This document shows, one piece after another, positions 27,333 through 37,165 of a stretch of DNA of 64,000 nt. Each line of letters begins with the position of its first letter. Position 1 is the stretch's first letter. The position numbers were made by a program, and so were the translations under genes. This DNA is from VYFG01 sp965203365 (lineage in GTDB: Bacteria; Pseudomonadota; Gammaproteobacteria; Arenicellales; Poriferihabitantaceae). Below the pieces are notes generated by a model, which was not told the DNA's origin, ran no database searches, and worked only from the letters and a program-made list of their open reading frames with translations. The stretch covers positions 1,054,001 through 1,118,000 of the forward strand of contig OZ241878.1 in assembly GCA_965203365.1 (NCBI GenBank). Reading direction: 5' to 3'.

Positions 27333-30300
27333 GTGGGTGCCCTCGGGAGACCTGCCGGCCGCCTGAGCGTGGCGCTTGCTGCCTTTCTGCTGCTGACCCT
27401 CGCAGCCGTCCTCACGCCATCAGACACACAGGCGTTAAGTCCCGCCAGACCGGCACATATAGTGCTTGTCTCCGACCCTGACCGGCCGGTCAGGGCGGGT
27501 TCCGGGGGAACGGCACAGGTATGCTTCAACCTGCTCTCTGTCCGCTATGCTCGTGTTGGCGGCGATGACACCGTCTATGTGGACCCCGTCTACCTGGAAA
27601 GACGCCCCGGCTTCCCCCCCTTTCCCCCGCATGCCTCGCTCAGGGACAACACTTATGGCGTCGAGATCACCGCCGCTCCGAAGGGCATCACCAAGGGCCG
27701 CAACGTCAACCTCAGTCCCTGCGCCGAACTCGGGCTCGGCACGCATACCGTCACCTGGGCCTGGAACGGTCCCGACGGGACTTTCGCGAAGAAGCAGACC
27801 TCCACCACGATCACGGTCGTCGAGCACGACAGCCCTCCCGCTGCGCCGACGGCCATTGCCCGGCTCTACCACACAAACTCGAACAGGACGGTGGCGGTGC
27901 TTGACGGCTCGGCGAGTTGGGACCCGGACGAGGGACCGCTGACCTATTCCTGGACACAGGTCTCGGGGTTGCCGGTGCGCTCCGGCGTACCCTCGACGCA
28001 GAAGACGGTCACGGTGACGAACGGCGGGGGGCCCTCGATGTTCCGCCTCACGGTGACGAACCCGGGCGGACTGAGCGACACGGACGAGGTGGAGGTGTTG
28101 CTGTATGGCGGGGAGCCATTCTTCCCCGCCAATAGCCTCATTGTATACGTGGGGCAGTCGCCGCCGCTGCACTTGGGCAAGGCGATGGAGCCTATGGTGC
28201 TGCCCGAGGCGGCCGGAGGCAACGGCGCACTGACCTACACGCTGACCTCAGAGCCTCCGGGTCTGGCCGGTCTTGCGTTCGACCCAGCGACGCGGCGGCT
28301 CTCGGGCACGCCCTCGGCGGAGGGCCATTGGCGATTCACGTACCAAGCGGACGACGCGGACGGTAGCACGGGGCACCAGGTCTTTGTAGTGAGGGTGCAC
28401 GGTTCTCCGACTTTCTCGACTGTGTCGGTGCCGGATCTGGACCTGACCCCGGGCGAGGCGATGGCACCGGTGGTGCTGCCCGAGGCGACCGGAGGCAACG
28501 GCGCACTGACCTACACGCTGACCTCAGAGCCTCCGGGTCTGGCCGGTCTTGCGTTCGACCCGGCGACACTGCGGCTCTCGGGCACGCCCCCGGCGGAGAG
28601 CGGCAGCTGGACGTTCACGTACCGGGCGGACGACGCAGACCGGGACCGGACGACGCAGACCGGGACCGGACGGACGCGGACGCGGCGTTTCGGGACTTTC
28701 GCGTGACGGTGGGCGATGGTGATCGCGATAAAGATAAATCGGTTCCGACTTTCGGCGATGCGTCGGTACCGGCGCTGGAACTGACCGTGGGCGAGGCGAT
28801 GACGCCTTTGACGTTGCCCGAGGCGACCGGAGGCGACGGTGCGCTTACCTACTTTCTGGAGATACGTTCGGACGACCCGTATTATTGGCCGCCGGGCTGG
28901 CCCTTGAATGAGTCGGGCCTTGTGTTCGACCCGGCGACACGGCGGCTCTCGGGCACGCCCATTTTGCCGCCGGGCAAGTGGAGTTTCGAATACTCGGTGA
29001 GGGACGAGTACCACAACTGGTCCGATGGGGACGGGAACTACCGGCCCCTGCCGTTCCTGAGCTTCGAGGTGACGGTGCGCGACGAGGCGCCCACCTTCGG
29101 CGATGCGTCGGTGGCGGCGCTGGCGCTGGTTCAGGGCGCGGCGATGGCGGCGGTGGTCCTGCCCGAGGCGACCGGCGGCAACGGGGCGTTGACCTACACC
29201 CTGACCTCCGAGCCGGCGGGGCTGGCGGGCCTCTCGTTCGACCTGTCGACGCGGCGTCTCTCGGGCACCCCCTCGGGGACGGGCCGATACCCATTCACCT
29301 ACCGGGCGGACGACGCGGATGCGAACCGGTCAAAGGCGGATGCGGCGATCCTGACCTTCGAGGTGAGCGTGGAGGAGGCGCACACGGCGCGGCTGAAGCA
29401 GACGGTGCGGCGCACGCTGGTGGCGGTGGCGCACCGGGCGCTGACCGGGGCGCTGGACCAGCTTGGGGCGCGGATGGCGGCGGAGATGCCGATGAACGGC
29501 CTGATCCTGGCGGCCTGCGGCGGCGGGGGCTCGCCGGTCACTGGCGGTCCCCCGGTGACGAAGCCCCCCTCGGTGACGAAGACGCCGCCGGTTCCGTCGG
29601 ACCCGGAGGCGGCGCCCTGGGCCCGGCTGCGGGCGCTGCGCGAGCGGGCCGACACGTTGACGATGACCGGCCTGCACGCGCACTGGGCGCTCGCTGCCGA
29701 GGGGGAGGAGGACCTTGAGGACACGTTCGTCGAGCGCGTGACCTGTGCGGGCGCACGCTGCGTGGCAGCGGACGGCCCGGCGACGGCGGCCGGGGAGCTG
29801 CTCGGCCCCGCCATCGCTCTGGGCGCGGACGCGGCGCAGACCGGCGAGCGGGGCGGGTTCGACACGGTGAGGACCGTGGGGGGGTTCGCGGTCACGGAGA
29901 CGCTGCCCGACCTGGCGGTGACCGGGTCGCCGCAGGCGACGACCTGGGGGTTCTGGGGGGCGCACGGCTTCGCGGGGCTGACCCTGGGGGCGGGTCCGCT
30001 GTCGGCGGAGATCGACGGGACGACGAGGAGCGGCACCTTCTCGTTGGCGCAGGCCTGGGCGGCGGGTACGGTCAGCGGCGGCCATCCGGCAGGCATCGGG
30101 CGCGCGACCTGGGAAGGCCTCGCCGAGGCGAGCCCGAAAGGCACGTTCAGGCGGGTCGCAGGCACGGCGACCGTCACCATTGAGGACCTGTCGCGGCCCC
30201 GGGTCGATGTCGGCATCGCCCTCGACGGCGTCGAGGCACCGCTGCGCTGGACCGATTTGCCGCTCGCCGGGGGGCGCTTCAGCGCCGGGACGGCCGGGAC

Positions 30301-30406
30301 CGATCGGCTCGACGGCCACTTTCACGGGCCGGCGCAGGAGGAGGCCTACGGCGTGTTCGACACCGACCGCTGGCTCGGTGCGTTCGGCGCGAAGCGCAGG
30401 CCGTGA
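27333..30406 (+). pseudogene. Exported protein with putative-Ig repeats and TbpB-like C-terminal barrel, split by a frameshift
   Basis: Two frames (27333-28706 and 28703-30406) form one gene of about 1,020 codons. A GTG start leads to a signal peptide (LSVALAAFLLLTLAAVL). After a PKD-like domain (~residues 165-255) come at least four He_PIG-type repeats, each with TGGNGALTYTLTSEPPG and FDPATRRLSGTP followed by FTYxADDAD. After a helical linker and a Pro/Thr-rich stretch, the C-terminal ~120 residues resemble the transferrin-binding-protein-like barrel (DGHFHGPAQEEAYGVFDTDR, LGAFGAKR). The frames are separated by an exact 20-base tandem duplication (28631-28670); removing one copy restores a continuous frame (ADDADRDRTDADAAFRDFRV). 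It is probably a surface or secreted binding protein. Its GC content is visibly far higher than that of the core genes. Confidence 0.75.
28631..28670 (+). repeat. 20-base exact tandem duplication
   Basis: The unit cgacgcagaccgggaccgga occurs twice in a row. Because 20 is not a multiple of three it shifts the reading frame of the Ig-repeat gene; with one unit the two flanking frames join in phase. Confidence 0.95.
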
Positions 30407-30799
30407 GCGGCAGCGGGACGGCGCACGGGCCGGCCGGTCCCGGAGTCCATGCGGGCCGGTTTCCGTCCCCGGCGCACCGGCGTCCGGGCCGGCGGTAGAC
30501 GTCGGCGGGGCGCGGACCTAGCTGCTGTTGCGCGGTCTCGGGATCTACCGGCCGGCCTGGGAGACGCCGGCGGCGGTCGCTGCCGGCATCAGATAGGCCG
30601 CCAGTGCGCGGACGACGCCGTCGAGCGGACCGGGATCAATCGCCAGATCGCGCTTGAGGCTCTCCCCTTGCTGACGCTTTACCGGGTCGTTCGCGAATGT
30701 CGGCGACTGCCCGTCCGGCACTTGATCTAGAATCGCCGTACCACGCCGTGCAAAGATCGCAGACACCGCCCCTGCGAGGCGAGATCGATCGATCTCGAA
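30407..30799. other. Intergenic stretch, no gene recognised
   Basis: A GC-rich stretch after the Ig-repeat gene. It contains no frame that I recognise and merges into the IS4 remnant. No clear terminator is visible. Confidence 0.3.
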
Positions 30800-31545
30800 G
30801 GCTTGACTGATGATCCATAGGTCGTACCGACATGGGCGAGGATTCCCTGGGTGCCCTGGCCCCCACCGCCCCGAGCGCCCGGTCCAGCGGGCCCTCCGGG
30901 TGGAGGCCGTCGATCTGGTGCCCCCGCCAGCCGCTGGCTCCGTCGCCGATGGGCCCTGGGGGTGGCTGACCACGGCTCGACCGGCCGACGGCGAGGCGCC
31001 CGCCGTGTTCGCCGCCATGGTGGGGGGGGGGTATCGCCAGCGGGGGACATCGAGAGATGGGGTTTCGGACGCTGAAGACGGGCACCCGCCTGCGCCACCG
31101 TCGGTTGGACCACGCCGACAACGGGCGCCAGTGCCTGGCCTTCGATGCGATCACCGCGGGTCGGGTGGCGGACCTGACCGTCCTCGCCCGCGAGCAGCCT
31201 GACGGGCCGACGACGGCGGTCTTTGACCCAGATGAGATCGACGGGCTGCATCCCTGGCTGCGGGCACCCGGCCACCAGCCTGTCCCGAGGCCATCTGGTC
31301 CGGTCTCGCAGAGTCCTCCCCCGACCGACGAGTCCACGCCCTCGGGTCGGGATCCCCCGACCCCGACGAATCGGACCGGCCCCCCCATCCGCCCCGTGGT
31401 GACCGATCTCGGCCGACTGGTGGGCAGTCATCCGTCGAAGAACCCGCCGCTGCCGGGGGCGAAGCAGGTCTGGCAGGGGCTTGAACGACGGAACTGGGCG
31501 GTCTTGGTACGGGATGCCCTGGGTGAGAGAAAGCGAGAATGAGTT
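30800..31545 (+). pseudogene. IS4-type (Tn5-like) transposase C-terminal remnant
   Basis: Scrambled pieces of the C-terminal half of an IS4-type transposase in at least two frames: WGWLTTARPADGEA (the conserved WLLLTT-like strand), then TLKTGTRLRHRRLDHAD and QCLAFDAITAGRVADLTVLA, then DLGRLVGSHPSKNPPLPGAK with QVWQGLER near the end. The family ends with the same pattern (GGFLGRK...PG...LWRGL). The DDE core upstream is lost. A similar remnant in opposite orientation is at 61050-61640. Confidence 0.65.
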
Positions 31546-31559
31546 CGGATATAAGTCTC

Positions 31560-31960
31560 CACTTCCAGTCTGAAGTGCAACACTCGCCCCGCTCCCGGCA
31601 TGAGGGCATCCCCCGAATGAAGGGAGCGGGGCGGCGACCGGAAAATTCATCCCCCCCAGGGGCTGAAAGGGGCTGATTTCGGCCATCGATGGCATCCATC
31701 TCGACGCCAAGGAATCTGACAGAGGCGATTTCACGACGCAAGGGCCCGCTCGGGCCATGTCGGGCGGGTTTCGGCCGAGCGGGGCCCTGCCCGTCGAATA
31801 CGGGCTTTCGGAAGGGGGAAGATGGGCGAGGAATAACTGCCTTCTAGGGAGGCGTCAGGGCCTCGGCGATCTCCCGGTGCCCGACAAATTCCTTGGGCAT
31901 CAGGATTTTCGCAAGATTCCACCGAATTCGAGGTCTTTAGGCCGCTTTTGAAACGATTCG
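31560..31960 (-). mobile_element. IS30-family remnant
   Basis: Begins with the shared end sequence cttccagtctgaagtgcaac (31562-31581) and shares most of its first 270 bases with the copy at 63577. This includes a hairpin with arms CCCGCTCGG and CCGAGCGGG around 31748-31785. Only a scrap of the transposase (minus strand, EFVGHREIAEA) remains near 31860-31895. Confidence 0.65.
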
Positions 31961-32085
31961 GTGGATGACATCCCTATTCGTGACACGACATACGCTATCA
32001 GAATACTGTCCAAATTATTCAGATTTTTGCCTGATATTGGGCAAAATAATGTTTAAATTCCGATATTCCCTCATACTATTACCTT

Positions 32086-32358
32086 ATGTGCCAAAATACA
32101 TCGGACCGCACATTGATTCACCATCTCTTGGAAACCCAAGGGATACCCCTTGAGGAAGCCGAACAACTAGTGCGGGAAGTCGTCAACTATTTTCGCGAAA
32201 GTCCGGACGAATTCGTTCGGCGTCGGCATCATGAATTACAGAATACCGGCATGAAGAATGCTGCCATTTTCGAACAACTGGCCACGGAGATTGCTGCCCG
32301 CCGCTTTCCTGCCGGTCCGTATAGCGTGCGCCAGATCCGTCGAATGATCTACGGTTAA
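32086..32358 (+). CDS. Small conserved protein of unknown function upstream of glmS
   Basis: A 90-residue basic protein (QGIPLEEAEQLVREVVNYF, FVRRRHHELQNTGMKNAAIF, ARRFPAGPYSVRQIRRMIYG). The C-terminal half, with its alternating helices and a final RQIRRMIYG, has the look of a conserved small helical nucleic-acid-binding protein, but I cannot name a family. It ends 14 bases before the ATG of glmS, so the two are almost certainly co-transcribed. The AT-rich stretch 31970-32085 upstream probably holds the promoter of both. Its coding style matches glmS rather than the GC-rich island to its left. Confidence 0.7.
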   Translation: MCQNTSDRTLIHHLLETQGIPLEEAEQLVREVVNYFRESPDEFVRRRHHELQNTGMKNAAIFEQLATEIAARRFPAGPYSVRQIRRMIYG

Positions 32359-32372
32359 CTCAGGCATTCAAC

Positions 32373-34196
32373 ATGTGTGGCATCATTGGCTATAGTGGCT
32401 ACCGAAAGGCGCTCCCCATCGTGGTAGCCGGACTGCGTCGGTTGGAATACCGAGGATATGATTCGGCCGGCATTACACTGCATCAGCGAGGCCAACTGGC
32501 CAGTTGGCGTGCTACTGGTAAGCTCGCCCAGCTGGAAGGGCGGTTGCCAGACCAGTCGCGTGCCACGTGTGGAATGGGACACACCCGCTGGGCCACACAC
32601 GGGCAAGCCACCGATCAGAACGCTCACCCTCATCTCTCCCCAGACGGCCACATTGCGATTATCCATAACGGCATTATCGAAAACGCCACGACACTGCGTC
32701 ACCACCTGGAGTCGGATGGCGTGATATTCACGTCCGAAACCGACAGCGAGATTCTGGCCCACCTGATCGCCTTGCACCGGGCCGACGACCTGCTGGATTC
32801 CGTCCGTCAGGCATTGCGCCAAGTACAAGGCACCTATGGATTGGTGGTCATGGACAGCCAGCATCCCGGAGAACTGGTTGCAGCCCGACAAGGCAGTCCG
32901 GTCATCATCGGAGTCGGAGAGCGGGAAATGTTTGTCACCTCCGATGCCAATGCCATCCTGACGCATACCCGGGAAGTCGTGCATCTCGAAGACGGGGAAC
33001 TGGCGAGTGTGAGTGATCGGGTGTTTTCCATCTCCACCATGGACAAATCCCGGATATCCCGTTCTCCGGTCACCTTGTTGCACGACCCCGGAACGCTGTC
33101 TCGAGGGGGCTATGACCACTATATGCTGAAAGAAATCGAAGAACAGCCCGATGCCATTGCCCAAACCCTGGGCGGGAGACTGGATCGACAATTCGGTACA
33201 GCGCACCTCGGTGGGCTCAATCTGACAGCCCGCGAGCTGCGGGAGATTCGCCGGGTACGGATTCTGGGATGCGGTTCGGCCTATTACGCGGGCATCGCAG
33301 GGGCCAACATGATCGAGTCGTTTGCCCGACTGCCCGCCACCTCAGAGCCTGCTGCCGAATTTCGCTATCGCAATCCCGTCATTGAGAATGACGCACTCTA
33401 CATCGCGGTCAGTCAGTCCGGGGAGACTTTCGATACCTTGGCCGCGACTCGGGAAATTCAACGCAAGGGGGGCTGCGTGCTCGGCATCTGCAATGTAGTC
33501 GGCAGCAGCATCGCCCGAGAGGTGCATGGCGGCGTCTATATGCATGTTGGTCCGGAAATTTCCGTGGCGTCCACCAAGGCGTTTTCGGGCATGTTGGTCT
33601 GCTTCATGCTGCTGGCCCTGCAACTGGGCCGCATCCGGGATATTTCACCCCAACTGGGCGATGAGTTGACCACCGCGATCGCCGGTTTGCCCAAGCTGAT
33701 TGGACAAGCCCTTGAGGAACGTGACCGAATTGCCCACATTGCCGCCAGGTATCATCAGGTGACCAGCACTTTTTTCATCGGCCGAACCCATGTCTACCCC
33801 GTGGCGTTGGAAGGGGCACAGAAGCTCAAGGAAATTTCCTATATCCATGCGGAAGCCTATCCGGCCTCGGAACTGAAACACGGTCCTCTGGCGCTGGTCA
33901 ACCCTCAAACCCCGACAATCGTCTTGTTGCCGGACAACCACCTCCTGGATAAGACCCTGTCCTCCTTGCAGGAAATCCGGGCCCGCCACGGACCGGTGAT
34001 TGCCGTCACCAATTCCACTCGTGAGGATATTCGAACCTTGGCTGACGATGTCATCTGGTCTCCCCCATGCCACCCTCTGCTGCATCCGTTGATTATGTGC
34101 ATCGGTCTGCAGTTGTACGCCTATCACACGGCCGTCTTGTTGGGTCGGGATATCGATCATCCCCGCAACCTGGCTAAGAGCGTGACTGTCGAGTAG
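32373..34196 (+). CDS. glmS: Glutamine--fructose-6-phosphate aminotransferase (isomerizing)
   Basis: Makes glucosamine-6-phosphate from fructose-6-phosphate and glutamine, the first step to UDP-GlcNAc for peptidoglycan and lipopolysaccharide. The full length of 607 residues is typical. It begins MCGIIGYSG, with Cys2 the glutaminase nucleophile after Met removal; GMGHTRWATHG binds glutamine. Two SIS domains follow (ILGCGSAYYAGIAGANMIES, SQSGETFDTLAATRE; then STFFIGRTHVYPVALEGAQK) and the C-terminus ends HPRNLAKSVTVE, the conserved sugar-binding tail. Part of its 5' half is duplicated at 23285-23862 with full identity. No glmS-associated ribozyme motif was recognised upstream, as expected outside Firmicutes. 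Confidence 0.97.
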   Translation: MCGIIGYSGYRKALPIVVAGLRRLEYRGYDSAGITLHQRGQLASWRATGKLAQLEGRLPDQSRATCGMGHTRWATHGQATDQNAHPHLSPDGHIAIIHNGIIENATTLRHHLESDGVIFTSETDSEILAHLIALHRADDLLDSVRQALRQVQGTYGLVVMDSQHPGELVAARQGSPVIIGVGEREMFVTSDANAILTHTREVVHLEDGELASVSDRVFSISTMDKSRISRSPVTLLHDPGTLSRGGYDHYMLKEIEEQPDAIAQTLGGRLDRQFGTAHLGGLNLTARELREIRRVRILGCGSAYYAGIAGANMIESFARLPATSEPAAEFRYRNPVIENDALYIAVSQSGETFDTLAATREIQRKGGCVLGICNVVGSSIAREVHGGVYMHVGPEISVASTKAFSGMLVCFMLLALQLGRIRDISPQLGDELTTAIAGLPKLIGQALEERDRIAHIAARYHQVTSTFFIGRTHVYPVALEGAQKLKEISYIHAEAYPASELKHGPLALVNPQTPTIVLLPDNHLLDKTLSSLQEIRARHGPVIAVTNSTREDIRTLADDVIWSPPCHPLLHPLIMCIGLQLYAYHTAVLLGRDIDHPRNLAKSVTVE

Positions 34197-34222
34197 AAAT
34201 ACATTTGAACTATTGATTTATG

Positions 34223-34249
34223 ATGCGATACGAATGTATCGTGTCGCAT
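34223..34249. promoter_or_regulatory. Inverted repeat upstream of the dehydrogenase gene
   Basis: ATGCGATACGA and TCGTGTCGCAT are 11-base arms with one mismatch around a 5-base spacer. The repeat sits between the glmS stop and the probable ATG at 34258. No T-run follows, so it looks more like an operator than an intrinsic terminator. It would lie inside the coding region if the gene began at 34213, an argument for the later start. Confidence 0.4.
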
Positions 34250-34257
34250 CTGTCCCA

Positions 34258-36708
34258 ATGTCAACACGTATCATGAAGTCTCAGGCTCGCGTGGTCATTA
34301 TTGGTGGGGGTGTGATGGGTTGTTCCCTGGCCTATCACCTGTGCAAGGAAGGAGAGACTGATGTCCTTTTGATCGAAAAGGGGGAACTCACTTCCGGCTC
34401 GACCTGGCATGCTGCCGGACAGATTACCCATTCGGTCAGCCATCATGGGCTGGCCAAGATGGCCGCATACGGCACCGAGCTCTACCCCCGTCTGGAGGCC
34501 GAGACCGGACAATCCTGTACCTGGCATGGTTGCGGCAGTCTTCGTATGGCCTATGAAGATGCCGAGTTGGACTGGCTTCGCTACACCCTCTCCGTAGGGA
34601 AGGGTCTGGGGCATGAAATGGAAATCATCAGGCCGGACCGCATCCGGGAACTGCATCCTTTCTATCACTTGGAGGGTATCCAGGCCGCCCTGTACACTCC
34701 CCATGATGGCCATGTGGATCCTGCTGGGGTCACTTTTGCCATGGCCCAAGGGGCACGAATGATGGGAGCCGAGATCATCCGCCACAACCGTGTGCATGGC
34801 CTATCCGTGCAACCGAGCGGTGAATTCCGAATCCATACCGACCAAGGGAATGTTCAAGCCGAGCGAGTCGTCAATGCAGGGGGCACCTATGCTCGACAGG
34901 TGGGGGCCTGGGTGGGTCTGGACCTTCCCATCGCGAACATGCTGCATCACTACCTGATTACAGATACGGTGCCGGAATTCCTTGAACTGGCGTATGAATT
35001 GCCGGTGGTTCGTGATGACCGACAGGTGTCCGGCTACATCCGAATGGAGCAGAAATCCGGCCTGATCGGGATTTATGAAAAGGTCAACCCCAAATCCGTC
35101 TGGGATCAGGGCACCCCCTGGGAGGCGGAAAACGAATTGTTTGATCCCGATTACGAACGCATCATGCCCTGGCTCGAAAATGCCATGGAACGCATGCCCA
35201 TCTTTGCAGATCTGGGCATCCGGCGAGTGGTGCATGGCGCCATCACCCACCCACCGGATGGAAACATGCTACTCGGCCCATCCGGAGTACCCAACTTCTG
35301 GCTGTGTTGCGGCTCTCAGGTCGGCATCGCCTGGGGGCCGGGGGCCGGCCGTTATCTGGCCCAATGGATGGTCCATGGTGCCGCTGACATCTCCATGCGC
35401 AGCTTTGATCCGCTTCGATTCGGCGCACACATGGACCGCGACTATCATATCGGCAAGGCGCGGGAAGATTATCGGATGCGCCATGAAATCCCCTTCCCAG
35501 GCCTGAACCGACCACAGTGCCGCCCTTCCCACTCCAAGACCTCCCCTCTTTATGAAACGTTGAAGAATCAAGGGGCGGTCTATGAGGATGTATATGGATG
35601 GGAGCGACCCAGCTGGTTTGCCCCCGGGAACATGCCACGACAGCACATCCACAGCTTCCGTCGGTCTGCAATCTGGGATATCGTCGGACAGGAAGTACTG
35701 GGTCTGCGCACACACGCCGGGATCGCCGACCTGAGTGCCTTTGCTAAAATCAGGATCACTGGCCGGGATGCCGAACGCTTCCTGGACCGCCTGTCCAGCA
35801 ACCGGGTCCCTCAGAAAATCGGCAGTATCATGTTGACCTATCTGATGCACGCGAATGGACGCATCGAAGGGGAAGCCACGGTGGTTCGCCTAGACGACCG
35901 CCACTTCTATCTGGTCTATGCGGCCGTCCGGGAAGCCGCCATGCTGCACTGGATGCAAACGCAGATCCAAGTCGATGAAGAGGTTCAATTCGACAACGTA
36001 TCGGAAACATACGGTGTCATCATGCTCGCCGGGCCCGCTTCCCGAAAAATCCTGACGAGTGTCACCGACCACCCGCTGGACAATGCACAATTCCGCTGGC
36101 TGACCGCCCACGAAATCACGATCGCCGGGATACCGAATGTCTTGGCAATGCGGGTGACCTATACCGGTGAACTCGGATGGGAACTGCACATTCCCATGGT
36201 GGGCATGCAGCCGGTCTACCAAGCGCTGGTGACCGCCCCGGAAGCACAGGATCTGATCCATATCGGCTCGGCAGCACTGAACTCAATGCGCATGGAAAAG
36301 GCGTACCGGTCCGGCCATGAGATTACCAATGAAGTTACCTTGGCAGAGGCGAATGTAGTCCGTTTTTCGCGCCTAGGCGGTTTCCAGGGGGCTGATGCTT
36401 CCTTGGCCCCCGCGACGCGCTGGTCACTCGCCTTGCTGCAGCTGGATGAACCGGCTGCGGGCGAAATCCGGGCGGATCCGCTCGGTTCAGAAACCGTCTG
36501 GCGCGAGGATCGTCCGGTGGGACACATTTCCTCCGGTGGTTATGGTTATTCGATTGGGGCCTGGCTGGGGTTTGCGTACCTCAACCCGGCTGATTCCGCC
36601 ACCGGGACCGAACTGACGGTCCAGGTACAAGAGTCATCCCGCCGCGCCAGAGTCCTTGCAGGGGCCGTTTACGATCCCGACAACCGGTTGCCCCGCACCG
36701 ACGGATAG
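34258..36708 (+). CDS. Dimethylglycine/sarcosine dehydrogenase-like FAD enzyme with GcvT domains
   Basis: An 816-residue flavoprotein that oxidatively demethylates an N-methyl amine and probably passes the one-carbon unit to tetrahydrofolate. The FAD dinucleotide motif IIGGGVMGCSLAYHL lies at about residue 13. GSTWHAAGQ holds the His that in dimethylglycine and sarcosine dehydrogenases is covalently bonded to FAD. A FAD-dependent oxidoreductase central domain follows (~residues 370-430), then GCV_T (IADLSAFAKIRITGRDAERF, VTYTGELGWELHIP) and GCV_T_C domains. The ATG at 34258 was chosen over 34213 because of the inverted repeat; 34273 is also possible. It fits downstream of a betaine-type Rieske demethylase pathway, though the two operons are 14 kb apart. 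Confidence 0.9.
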   Translation: MSTRIMKSQARVVIIGGGVMGCSLAYHLCKEGETDVLLIEKGELTSGSTWHAAGQITHSVSHHGLAKMAAYGTELYPRLEAETGQSCTWHGCGSLRMAYEDAELDWLRYTLSVGKGLGHEMEIIRPDRIRELHPFYHLEGIQAALYTPHDGHVDPAGVTFAMAQGARMMGAEIIRHNRVHGLSVQPSGEFRIHTDQGNVQAERVVNAGGTYARQVGAWVGLDLPIANMLHHYLITDTVPEFLELAYELPVVRDDRQVSGYIRMEQKSGLIGIYEKVNPKSVWDQGTPWEAENELFDPDYERIMPWLENAMERMPIFADLGIRRVVHGAITHPPDGNMLLGPSGVPNFWLCCGSQVGIAWGPGAGRYLAQWMVHGAADISMRSFDPLRFGAHMDRDYHIGKAREDYRMRHEIPFPGLNRPQCRPSHSKTSPLYETLKNQGAVYEDVYGWERPSWFAPGNMPRQHIHSFRRSAIWDIVGQEVLGLRTHAGIADLSAFAKIRITGRDAERFLDRLSSNRVPQKIGSIMLTYLMHANGRIEGEATVVRLDDRHFYLVYAAVREAAMLHWMQTQIQVDEEVQFDNVSETYGVIMLAGPASRKILTSVTDHPLDNAQFRWLTAHEITIAGIPNVLAMRVTYTGELGWELHIPMVGMQPVYQALVTAPEAQDLIHIGSAALNSMRMEKAYRSGHEITNEVTLAEANVVRFSRLGGFQGADASLAPATRWSLALLQLDEPAAGEIRADPLGSETVWREDRPVGHISSGGYGYSIGAWLGFAYLNPADSATGTELTVQVQESSRRARVLAGAVYDPDNRLPRTDG

Positions 36709-36784
36709 ACACACTATCATCGGTTTCCCGAATAGACTATCGAGATCCGCCCGTTCAACCAATCCCCCAACACATTGATCAACG

Positions 36785-37165
36785 ATGGACAAACAACGTT
36801 TTGAAACCGGTCTGCAACAACGCAAGACCACCCTGGGTGCCGACTATGTGGAGCAGGTGCTGGACAACGCTGACGATTTCACTCGCCCATTCCAGGAAAT
36901 GATGACCGAATGGTGCTGGGGATTTGGTTGGGGGGATGACTGTATCGACCCCAAAACCCGCTCCATGATGAATCTCAGCATGATCGGTGCACTGGGCAAA
37001 ATGCATGAATGGGAACTGCATTGTCGCGGAGCCATTCGGAATGGGGTCACCCGAGATGAGCTGCGCGCCATCATTCATGTCATTGGCATCTACTGCGGTG
37101 TACCGCAATCGTTGGAATGCTTCCGGGTGGCGAAAAAGGTCTTGGCTGACTTGGGCATGGAATAG
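36785..37165 (+). CDS. Carboxymuconolactone decarboxylase family protein (PcaC/AhpD-like)
   Basis: A 126-residue single-domain CMD protein. DPKTRSMMNLSMIGALGKMH and HEWELHCRGAIRNGVTRDEL followed by IYCGVPQSLECFRVAKKV match the PcaC pattern closely, including the conserved His. PcaC decarboxylates 4-carboxymuconolactone in protocatechuate breakdown, but no other pca genes are here. The gene follows the demethylating dehydrogenase by 76 bases on the same strand. It may act on a product of that enzyme or be a decarboxylase/peroxidase of unknown substrate. Confidence 0.85.
   Translation: MDKQRFETGLQQRKTTLGADYVEQVLDNADDFTRPFQEMMTEWCWGFGWGDDCIDPKTRSMMNLSMIGALGKMHEWELHCRGAIRNGVTRDELRAIIHVIGIYCGVPQSLECFRVAKKVLADLGME

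Noticed and set aside
29330..30325. Minus-strand open frame of 331 codons
   Set aside because: GC-driven frame opposite the Ig/TbpB-like gene; no start signal or motif.
30727..31758. Minus-strand open frame of 343 codons
   Set aside because: Runs across the IS4 remnant and IS30 end; recognisable transposase pieces are on the plus strand.
32373..34196. Tn7-type insertion at glmS
   Set aside because: The glmS 3' end runs straight into the dehydrogenase region without tns genes or Tn7 ends; the duplication involves the 5' half instead.
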